From Chloroflexota bacterium (GTDB lineage: Bacteria > Chloroflexota > Ktedonobacteria > Ktedonobacterales > Ktedonobacteraceae): a stretch of DNA of 16,167 nucleotides. The notes under the pieces are model-generated. The model was not told where the DNA came from. It was given only the letters and a program-made list of their open reading frames with translations, and did not search any database. The position numbers and the translations under genes were made by a program. The DNA is taken from contig VBJK01000066.1 in the NCBI GenBank assembly GCA_005879655.1, forward strand, positions 1 to 16,167, written 5' to 3'. This document shows, in pieces, positions 1 to 6,368 of the stretch; positions within the stretch are counted from its first letter, which is position 1, and each line of letters starts with the position of its first letter.

Positions 1-1250
1 GCCTCAGATACAGTCGTCTGATCATTAGCGGAACGAGCGATAGTTTCAATCATTTGCGCCTGTCGTTCTACTGCGCTGTAGATCGAGTTGAGTGCACGTC
101 CGGCTTCATCAGCCAACTGAGATCCCTTCACCACCTCTTGCGTGCTATCTTCCATAGCAACCACAGCATCGTAGGTATCACCCTGAATACTCTTAACGAG
201 AGTAGCAATACGTTTCGTTGATTCTGTTGAGCGTTCTGCCAGGAGGCGGATCTCATCGGCAACCACAGCGAAACCACGTCCATGCTCACCAGCCATAGCA
301 GACTGAATAGCAGCATTCAGAGCGAGCAAGTTCGTCTGATCAGCGATATCTTCAATGATACGTACGATTTCACCGATCTCGTTAGAACGCTCACCGAGAC
401 GTTTAATTTTCTTTGAGGTTTCCTGCACGTTTTCGCGAATGAGCATCATACCCTCAATCGTTTGACGCACAGATTGCTGACCATGAGCCGCGTTATGTAG
501 CGCTTCCTGGGCCACCTCCACGCTCAACTGAGCATTGCGAGCAACAGTCTGGATAAAGATAGCCAGAGCCTCAACGGCTTCAGTAGTCTGACTGATCTGA
601 CCCACCTGCGTTTCAGACGCCTGAGCCAGCTCTCCTGAACGATCGAGAATGCGTCGTGTTGCATTAGTCACCTGCACAGCCGTCGATTGTACGCGACCCA
701 CAACCTTGGCCAACTCTTCAATCATATAGTTAAAAGAGTCAGCCAGAACGCCTAGCGTATCGGGTGTCACCTCAGCTTGCACGCGCAGATCACCATCACC
801 GACTGCACTGACTTCTTGGAGCAACTTTTCGATTTGTGCTTGCAGAGCGGCAGCATCGCCACCAGCATTGCCGAAAGAGGCTCCACCGGCAGCATTGCTC
901 TGATTTTCCAGAAGTTGATTGATAGAGGAACACAGCATCGCAAAATCATCATCACCAGCAACCATTGCGCGCGCATTGCGATCTCCACTAACATAATCGC
1001 GACATGCCTCCGCCACCGTCTGAACGCGCTCCTTAATCTTGCGTTGCACAATATAATTGACAATAAGGACCCCTAATAAGACCACAATAGCACAGAAAAC
1101 TATTACAAAGATAAACGTTGTACGATCCATAGCGATAAAGAGGAAACCCAGAGCGGCAAAAGCTAAAACAGGAATAGCTGTCGAAGCAACCAATCCCATC
1201 TGCATCAATGCATCTACGGTCATACCACCTTTATTACGATCAGAATTCAT
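1..1250 (-). CDS. pilJ: Methyl-accepting chemotaxis protein, PilJ/PixJ-like (3' end outside window)
   Basis: Translating the minus strand from the ATG at 1250 gives an open frame of about 416 codons reaching the left edge, so the C-terminus is missing. A strong AGGAGGT lies 7 bases before the ATG. Two hydrophobic segments (about residues 17-40 and 45-66) are separated by only a few residues, so there is no extracytoplasmic sensor domain. Two HAMP-like stretches follow (about 66-118 and 137-187), then a long coiled coil with the signalling tip near residues 295-340. The tip contains [19 protein letters not shown] and [12 protein letters not shown]. The AIQ-x-x-MAGE form of the tip is, from memory, typical of PilJ and cyanobacterial PixJ rather than of flagellar receptors (EAARAGE). 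The protein should couple through the CheW encoded just upstream to a CheA kinase, which I expect immediately downstream. The type IV pilus output is inferred from this tip and the gene order. Confidence 0.9.
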   Translation of the reverse strand, partial: MNSDRNKGGMTVDALMQMGLVASTAIPVLAFAALGFLFIAMDRTTFIFVIVFCAIVVLLGVLIVNYIVQRKIKERVQTVAEACRDYVSGDRNARAMVAGDDDFAMLCSSINQLLENQSNAAGGASFGNAGGDAAALQAQIEKLLQEVSAVGDGDLRVQAEVTPDTLGVLADSFNYMIEELAKVVGRVQSTAVQVTNATRRILDRSGELAQASETQVGQISQTTEAVEALAIFIQTVARNAQLSVEVAQEALHNAAHGQQSVRQTIEGMMLIRENVQETSKKIKRLGERSNEIGEIVRIIEDIADQTNLLALNAAIQSAMAGEHGRGFAVVADEIRLLAERSTESTKRIATLVKSIQGDTYDAVVAMEDSTQEVVKGSQLADEAGRALNSIYSAVERQAQMIETIARSANDQTTVSE

Positions 1251-1316
1251 CCGCCAGACCTCCTGTTGATAAAACAAATATCTATATCAAGCTGGATAAC
1301 CAACTGCATACAAAAA

Positions 1317-1952
1317 TTATCCAAGGGCCTCATAGCGCTGCATTTTCTCGGAGAAAAGCAGACGTGCAATATCAAGTACTACTAACACACGATTCGCAAG
1401 TATCGCACATCCAGCAGCATAGGGGGCAGCCCAGTATGGAATAGCAGCCTGGCGCGCCTGGCTATTCATAGCGGCAGGCGGAATTGGCAGCATCTCACTC
1501 ACACCATCTACCACAAAGCAAATCACCATTTCATTGCATTGCAATGACAACAAGCGCGTGCGCGGGGTATAAGGCAGCAACTCCATATCCAGAAACATTC
1601 TAAAGTCTACCACAGAAACGATGGAGCCTCGCAGATTAATTACACCCCTTACCCATGGTACTATATTAGGAACCGGGGTAATATCGATAAAACGCTCAAC
1701 ACCTTGCACATATTCTGCCTTTACAATAAACTCACGGTCTCCCAGAGCAAACACAAGATACTGCTCTCCAACAACTGGCTGCGGAGCTGCTGCTGAGCTT
1801 TCATTCGTGTGCGCGTACCCAGCCTGTGCAAGGCGAAGCGCCGCAGCCATTGCAGCAGCAGAAGAAGTATTAGAAGACGACTGTAATTTTGCTTGTTGCT
1901 GGATCGCAGCCAATGGGTCGCGTTGCAATTTTCTCAGATCTTCGCTGGACAC
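1317..1952 (-). CDS. pilI: CheW-type adaptor protein (PilI/PixI-like)
   Basis: CheW adaptors bridge receptor tips and the CheA kinase in chemosensory arrays. The CheW domain spans about residues 62-208, with GEQYLVFALGDREFIV, the strand-turn VRGVINLRGSIVSVVDFR and a C-terminal VLVVLDIARLL. The first 60 residues are a low-complexity Gln/Ala/Ser-rich tail not typical of short CheW proteins. I chose the GTG at 1952 because GGGAG lies 7 bases before it. A longer TTG start at 1973 would add seven residues but has no ribosome site. The receptor gene begins 66 bases downstream, so the two are probably cotranscribed. The 269-base gap upstream separates it from the receiver gene and holds three stem-loops. 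Confidence 0.9.
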   Translation of the reverse strand: MSSEDLRKLQRDPLAAIQQQAKLQSSSNTSSAAAMAAALRLAQAGYAHTNESSAAAPQPVVGEQYLVFALGDREFIVKAEYVQGVERFIDITPVPNIVPWVRGVINLRGSIVSVVDFRMFLDMELLPYTPRTRLLSLQCNEMVICFVVDGVSEMLPIPPAAMNSQARQAAIPYWAAPYAAGCAILANRVLVVLDIARLLFSEKMQRYEALG

Positions 1953-2001
1953 AGAACTACTCCCTGCTGGCAAGAGGTATCACGAGCTTCCACAGTATCT
2001 A

Positions 2002-2021
2002 ATCTCTGGCAAACCAGAGAT
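2002..2021 (-). other. Stem-loop in receiver-cheW gap
   Basis: Perfect 8-base inverted repeat ATCTCTGG/CCAGAGAT around a 4-base loop, 50 bases upstream of the chosen cheW start. No T-run follows on either strand, so it is not a standard terminator. It may act in mRNA processing or stability, or as part of a leader structure. Confidence 0.5.
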
Positions 2022-2040
2022 CAGTTTGTACAGAAACCGT

Positions 2041-2063
2041 CTCAGTCAGTGCACAGGACTGAG
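2041..2063 (-). other. Second stem-loop in receiver-cheW gap
   Basis: Perfect 7-base inverted repeat CTCAGTC/GACTGAG with a 9-base loop, 19 bases from the preceding stem-loop. Together with the hairpin at 2216-2235 it makes the gap unusually rich in dyad symmetry. Role unknown. Confidence 0.45.
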
Positions 2064-2215
2064 CCGTGAGAAGCAGAAACCGTACTGGGCACACTGCAAG
2101 ATGCCCTCTATGCCCCTGCCAGTGTCAAGCACTGGATTTCAGGGATTACTCGAACCATATGAATATGACAACACCATATCAAGGCATACCGCGAATTTCT
2201 CTATCCCGACAAGAT

Positions 2216-2235
2216 GACGCCTCAAATGAGGCGTC
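2216..2235 (-). terminator. GC-rich hairpin at the end of the receiver gene (possible weak terminator)
   Basis: Perfect 8-base stem GACGCCTC/GAGGCGTC with a 4-base loop. The stop codon TGA of the receiver gene at 2222 sits in the loop and stem on the minus strand. The following minus-strand bases (ATCTTGTCGG) contain only a poor T-tract, so full intrinsic termination is doubtful. Partial termination, or protection of the upstream mRNA, would change expression of the receivers relative to cheW and the receptor. Confidence 0.4.
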
Positions 2236-2587
2236 GCACACTAGCCACTAACTCATCACCATTAAAGGGCTTTGTGATATACATATCAGCGCCCTGTCTC
2301 AAACCCCAAGCTTTGTCTAACGGAGTACTCTTACTAGTTAACAAAATGATCGGAATGTGTCTACTTGCTTCCAGACTTTTAAATCTACGACAGAGCTGGA
2401 AACCATTCTGCTTTGGTAAAACAACATCAAGGACAATACAATGTGGACGTTCTCTAAAGACCTTCTCCACTGCCTCATCTCCGTCAACAGCTGTAATAAC
2501 GTCAAAACCGTTATTGCGCAATGGAGTAACAATCATGGTCAACTCTGTCCAACTATCATCCACAACAAGTACTTTCTGCCCAGGCAT
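2222..2587 (-). CDS. CheY-like single-domain response regulator (second receiver of the cluster)
   Basis: A stand-alone receiver domain, about 121 residues from the ATG at 2587. In that numbering the acidic pair is D10-D11 (VLVVDDS), the phosphoacceptor D54 (IVLDVVLP), the conserved Thr T84 (ILLTSK) and the Lys K106 (ITKPF). All catalytic residues are present, so phosphorylation by the cluster's CheA is likely. I chose 2587 because AGGAAAGGG precedes it. An ATG at 2611 would add eight residues but has a poor ribosome site. It occupies the position of pixH/pilH. With no output domain it should act by protein contact or as a phosphate sink. Confidence 0.9.
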   Translation of the reverse strand: MPGQKVLVVDDSWTELTMIVTPLRNNGFDVITAVDGDEAVEKVFRERPHCIVLDVVLPKQNGFQLCRRFKSLEASRHIPIILLTSKSTPLDKAWGLRQGADMYITKPFNGDELVASVRRLI

Positions 2588-2618
2588 CCAATTATACCCT
2601 TTCCTAGACATGCCACAC

Positions 2619-2688
2619 CAGTGCGATGGGAGATAAGGGCTATCCCACTGACGTTCTTTACCAAGTTTGTTACGCGCACTTTGGTAAA
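2619..2688 (-). other. Two stem-loops between the two receiver genes
   Basis: The first (2619-2650) pairs CAGTG with CACTG and contains an alternative inner TGGGA/TCCCA. The second (2657-2688) pairs TTTACCAA with TTGGTAAA across a 16-base loop. They fill most of the gap between the upstream receiver's stop and the downstream receiver's start. No T-tract or promoter is evident, so a post-transcriptional role is the simplest guess. Confidence 0.4.
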
Positions 2689-2702
2689 AGAGAAAACAAA
2701 AC

Positions 2703-3140
2703 TTAGCCTCGGTATCGTAGGCGAGGTCGCATACCCTCCGGCGGAGCTGGCATACGATCTTGCCAATTGATAAGATGCTTTTTGACTGTTTGTACTAACT
2801 CTACCGAATCAAACGGCTTCGTAAGATATTCGGTAGATCCGGCTAATTTCCCCCGCATCTTATCAAACAAACCATCTTTCCCACTGAGCATAATAATGGG
2901 TATTTGTCTAAACTGCAAGTTTTTACGTATGATCTGGCAAATATGGTACCCATCCATCCTGGGTAGCTGAATGTCGAGGAGAATAAGGGCGGGCATTTCA
3001 TCGGCCACCGAAGTCAAAGCACTCAGGCCATCACTGGCCGTAATCACTCTGATGTGCTCACGTTGCAATGTCATCTGAACGATCTTGCGTACCGTAGGGC
3101 TATCATCTACTACCAGTACTGTTGGTTGAGCAGCAGGCAT
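2703..3140 (-). CDS. CheY-like response regulator (first receiver of the cluster)
   Basis: A receiver domain of 145 residues with an intact site: acidic pair D12-D13 (VLVVDDS), phosphoacceptor D56 (ILLDIQLPRMDG), S86 (IMLSGKDG) and K108 (YLTKPF). A basic, proline-containing tail of about 18 residues follows the domain (RMPAPPEGMRPRLRYRG). The ATG directly abuts the TAA of the upstream PATAN gene (stop 3143-3141, start 3140), with AAGGAGGT inside the end of that gene, so translation is probably coupled. The close pairing with the PATAN protein suggests they act together, as PixG and PixH do. In cyanobacterial PatA/PixG proteins the receiver is fused to PATAN; here it is a separate, adjacent gene. 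Confidence 0.92.
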   Translation of the reverse strand: MPAAQPTVLVVDDSPTVRKIVQMTLQREHIRVITASDGLSALTSVADEMPALILLDIQLPRMDGYHICQIIRKNLQFRQIPIIMLSGKDGLFDKMRGKLAGSTEYLTKPFDSVELVQTVKKHLINWQDRMPAPPEGMRPRLRYRG

Positions 3141-4544
3141 TTATATTGACCTCCTTTGTGTTCCTGGCGACTGGAAGCCACCATCTCTTTCGGGGGTTCC
3201 GTTAAGATTTTGCATCAGACCAACGGGAGATGATTGCATGGGATCACGACCACGGGCCATTTGTGTATTGCGATGCGCACGATAAACCTGATATTGTTGT
3301 ACTTCGTGATCGATTTCGGATAAGAATACTTTCCACGCAACGCTCAATTGGCGACCTGTATGCGAGTTGCCTACCTCATCAGTTAAGAGTGTGGTAAAAA
3401 CAAAACGCAGGAACGCCGCCAATCCCTGCACTGCCTCCCAATAGAATTCTTCCAGTTGCTCCCCTTTGACTACCTTATTGAGAGTGAGTATATCATTACA
3501 ATCAAGTTGCCCATACGCAAAGGTGACGGTATCCAAAATGGAATGTTGCTTGGCCAGCGTATGCAAGGATGGTGCAAAACGACGCTCTAGATAGCGCACA
3601 ATCTCTACTGATGGCAGTTGTCCTCGACCACGCAAGCTCCTAGCAAACTTCCCATGATGACTCAATAAACCATTAATACACTCTGATAAGGTGGTAATCA
3701 AGCCGAGGAGATGTTGTTCTGGATGAGAAGAGTGCCTTTGATAGGCTAAGGTATATTGACATTTAATGATCACATTGGAGAGATCCTGTTGTAACTCGGT
3801 CTCCATCGCCGTATCCACAACTTCAATCAAACGGAGTTCGAGCAAACGGATCATAATGCGTGCCACACGAGCTTCGGGGGTCATAAGCACAAGTGAGACC
3901 GCTTGTAAAGGTAACTCGCCATTGGCCAGACAGAGCACTTCTATATATTCCTGGCTCAGACCAAGGCTACGAACATCTTTGCTCACTTCTGGTAGCCAGC
4001 GTGCTACAGTGGTGCGCGTCAGGTGGTGAGTCATGCCTTCACCCATGATCTCTTCCCACTCATCCGCTTGGCGCAATGCCTCCAATAACACTGAATCGAC
4101 GTTGAGAGGTTGCATCGTGGTCTCTAGCGGCACAATTTGACGATGGAAAGCAAAACGCCCATTCACCCAACGCAGGGCATGGCTGATGGATTGCGTGACC
4201 GCGAATTCCAGGCAACGCTGCATCTCATTGGCACTCATCCATCCTCGCTCGACCAGCATCGCTAGCGCCATTTGCATATTGCCCTGTGCCATCTCACGAA
4301 TCATCTGAGCGCGCGGAGGGTCAAGTTTATTGACCAGACATAACATGCCTAGTAAATCAGATTGCGCCACACCCTCTTCATGTAACCCGACAATCTGACC
4401 TTTGCGCAAACTAATAGAGAGTGTCTCTGGCCCAGAAGACACAAATAACTTACCCGTTTTCTCACTCAGCGCGAGCATTTTTAAGATGGACTGGAGACCC
4501 AACGTTTGTAAGTCTCCGTCCATGATGCGGTCTTGCTGATCCAT
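3141..4544 (-). CDS. PATAN (DUF4388) domain protein with unassigned C-terminal region
   Basis: A 467-residue soluble protein. Residues about 9-165 match the PATAN/DUF4388 pattern, with an opening LQTLGLQSILKMLALSEKTGKL, a central LRKGQIVGLHEEG and a later segment ending GRFAFHRQIVPL. Residues about 190-245 (LSQEYIEVLCLANGELPL followed by a VARIMIRLLELRLIEVV helix) look like the small winged-helix segment that often follows PATAN. Residues about 250-430 are helical and unfamiliar to me, and the last 35 are polar and probably disordered. Unlike PatA or PixG it has no receiver domain; two stand-alone receivers follow and a two-receiver protein precedes it. In cyanobacteria such proteins control phototaxis through type IV pili. 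An AGGGA lies 8 bases before the ATG. An internal ATG at 4523 is possible but has no clear ribosome site. Confidence 0.88.
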   Translation of the reverse strand: MDQQDRIMDGDLQTLGLQSILKMLALSEKTGKLFVSSGPETLSISLRKGQIVGLHEEGVAQSDLLGMLCLVNKLDPPRAQMIREMAQGNMQMALAMLVERGWMSANEMQRCLEFAVTQSISHALRWVNGRFAFHRQIVPLETTMQPLNVDSVLLEALRQADEWEEIMGEGMTHHLTRTTVARWLPEVSKDVRSLGLSQEYIEVLCLANGELPLQAVSLVLMTPEARVARIMIRLLELRLIEVVDTAMETELQQDLSNVIIKCQYTLAYQRHSSHPEQHLLGLITTLSECINGLLSHHGKFARSLRGRGQLPSVEIVRYLERRFAPSLHTLAKQHSILDTVTFAYGQLDCNDILTLNKVVKGEQLEEFYWEAVQGLAAFLRFVFTTLLTDEVGNSHTGRQLSVAWKVFLSEIDHEVQQYQVYRAHRNTQMARGRDPMQSSPVGLMQNLNGTPERDGGFQSPGTQRRSI

Positions 4545-4637
4545 TCTTAAAATCCCTAGTTTCTTAATATCGACTAACCCGCAAGTTGCTCTTTGATTAT
4601 GGCAAGCGGTCTTATTCTATGCAGTCTGACACCTGTT

Positions 4638-5489
4638 CTATAGACAGACCTGCTTGATAGCACTTAATAAACGATTTATGTGGAAGGGCTTATTTACGTA
4701 TGCCACTCCCTTCCCACGCAAATACGAGTGGCGAATAGGATGTTCTAATTGAGTTAACGCGCTTACCACAACAAATGCGGGTACCCCACGTAACGAGCTG
4801 TTGGTAAGACAGCGTATTACTTGATAGCCATTCATCCAGGGCATAATGAGATCCGTCACAACGCAATGCGGGAACCAATCCACAGACACTTCCAACGCTT
4901 CCAGCCCATCATAAGCCACAATTACTTCATACCCAGGCTCGCAACTCAAGCATTGCTGTATAGAACGTGCCATTATCTCATCATCATCAACCACCAACAC
5001 CCGGCATACACCATCTTCATTCTTGCTCTGCTCGTGCAACAACGGCAAGGCCGCACCCTGAGCCTCTGCTAATACAAGGCGATGCAACACTTCCAGATAG
5101 CGCTGTAGCCGCCCCATCTCAAAAGGCTTTTCTAACAGAGCCACCGCACCTATCTGCTCTAGCATCGCACGTGACACTGAACGGCTACTCAGTACTATAA
5201 CGAAGCGGGGCTGAGACCATGTCTTATTATAGCTTTTTATGCCTTCTAATGGCAATAACCCATTTTGTAAGAATGAATTTTGCATTGCTCCACTCTGTAG
5301 CCACGCATCTACGTCGTATAACAAGACATCACCCGCCCACGCCTCCCTGCTGCTGTCTTCAAGCGTTTGCACCGCAGTCTGGACGAGGGTTTCGTATCCC
5401 CAACACTCGATATTAGTGACAAGCACTCGGCTAAAAACATCTTGCTGACCAACAATAATCTGCACACGCAACGGTCGCCACAGAGCCAT
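4638..5489 (-). CDS. Two-receiver response regulator (degenerate REC followed by canonical REC)
   Basis: About 283 residues from the ATG at 5489, chosen because GGAGG lies 5 bases before it; a TTG one codon earlier is too close to that site. The N-terminal half (about residues 8-140) has a receiver fold pattern: VQIIVGQQ, a possible phosphoacceptor in LLYDVDAW, VIVLSSRS and LLEKPF. It lacks the usual acidic pair (VGQQDVF), so it is probably a pseudo-receiver. The C-terminal half (about 162-283) is canonical, with VLVVDDDE, CVVTDLIMPWMNG, VVVSALT and VNKPF. There is no DNA-binding or enzymatic output domain. It lies 93 bases upstream of the PATAN gene on the same strand, so it probably belongs to the chemosensory cluster and may supply the receiver function that the PATAN protein lacks. 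Confidence 0.87.
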   Translation of the reverse strand: MALWRPLRVQIIVGQQDVFSRVLVTNIECWGYETLVQTAVQTLEDSSREAWAGDVLLYDVDAWLQSGAMQNSFLQNGLLPLEGIKSYNKTWSQPRFVIVLSSRSVSRAMLEQIGAVALLEKPFEMGRLQRYLEVLHRLVLAEAQGAALPLLHEQSKNEDGVCRVLVVDDDEIMARSIQQCLSCEPGYEVIVAYDGLEALEVSVDWFPHCVVTDLIMPWMNGYQVIRCLTNSSLRGVPAFVVVSALTQLEHPIRHSYLRGKGVAYVNKPFHINRLLSAIKQVCL

Positions 5490-5655
5490 CAAAACCTCCG
5501 CTGTGGAAATTCCCTTTCAGAATAGCTTCCCTGAGTCTAACAGAGAACCTCCCTTTCCACACAAGTGTATACTAAAAACCGTTACGTATCTATGAAAAAT
5601 TACTCTCCTCACATTAAATTCTTATTAAATTGCCCCCTCTACCGGATGCTTTGTG

Positions 5656-6366
5656 TTAAGAACGAAACACATAGCCAATACCTGGCTCAGTCAAGATGTA
5701 ACGAGGTCTCGACGGTTCTGCCTCTACCTTGAGGCGCAATTGGCGCACGTACACACGCAAATAGTCCGCCTCTTCTCCATATTCAGGTCCCCACACCGCG
5801 CGTAACAATGAGCGATGCGTGAGGACTTTGCCTGCGTAGAGCATGAGCTGCCTCAGTAATTCAAACTCTGTGGGTGTTAACCGTACCTCCTGATCACCCG
5901 CACGCACCTGCCGCCGCTCCACATCCATGTAGATATATCCATCCTCACTGGTGAAGATCTCTGGATGGCCTTCTACTACAGCCTCGTTAGACTGCGCTCT
6001 GCGCAGACAGGCGCGCACACGGGCTTGTAGTTCATCATTGCCAAAGGGCTTCGTCAAGTAATCATCAGCGCCCAGGTCCAGCGCACGCACTTTCTCTTTC
6101 TCTTCTGAGACAGCCGAAAGTACGATGATTGGTGTCTGAAGCGTCTGACGTACCTGTGCACAGACATCTAGCCCGTCTAATTCTCCTGGCATACAGAGAT
6201 CAAGCAATATCAGGTCTGGCTGATGGAGGTTCACCATCTCCAACGCCTGCTTGCCATCGCCCGCCACCAATACATCATAGCCGCTCATAGAGAGGTTGCG
6301 GCGCAGTATGCGTTGAATTGGTGCCTCATCGTCAACAACAAGAATGCGTTTCCTCTTGCCCCTCAT
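5656..6366 (-). CDS. OmpR-family response regulator, KdpE-like
   Basis: A 236-residue regulator. The receiver spans residues 6-120, with acidic pair D12-D13, phosphoacceptor D56 (LILLDLCMP), S84 and K106 (YLTKPF). One extra residue appears after the phosphoacceptor loop (MPGELDG where MPGxDG is usual). A winged-helix DNA-binding domain follows (about 140-236), with VRLTPTEFELLRQL, the recognition region LLRAVWGPEYG and the closing ILTEPGIGYVF, a KdpE-style wing. It starts two bases after the kinase stop, with GGGGAGG inside the kinase's last codons, so the pair is translationally coupled. No kdpFABC potassium-transport genes are present, so the kdpE name is not applied. The target is unknown. 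The 166-base gap downstream to the next start is A/T-rich and shows no convincing terminator. Confidence 0.93.
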   Translation of the reverse strand: MRGKRKRILVVDDEAPIQRILRRNLSMSGYDVLVAGDGKQALEMVNLHQPDLILLDLCMPGELDGLDVCAQVRQTLQTPIIVLSAVSEEKEKVRALDLGADDYLTKPFGNDELQARVRACLRRAQSNEAVVEGHPEIFTSEDGYIYMDVERRQVRAGDQEVRLTPTEFELLRQLMLYAGKVLTHRSLLRAVWGPEYGEEADYLRVYVRQLRLKVEAEPSRPRYILTEPGIGYVFRS

Positions 6367-6368
6367 AG

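Noticed and set aside
777..2217. Long plus-strand open frames opposite the receptor and CheW genes
   Set aside because: They are shadows of the minus-strand genes, with no ribosome sites and no protein-family features; the minus-strand reading matches known families throughout.
5652..5671. TGTGTT/AACACA stem at the regulator gene's end as a terminator
   Set aside because: Only six A/T-rich pairs, overlapping the last codons and without a T-run.
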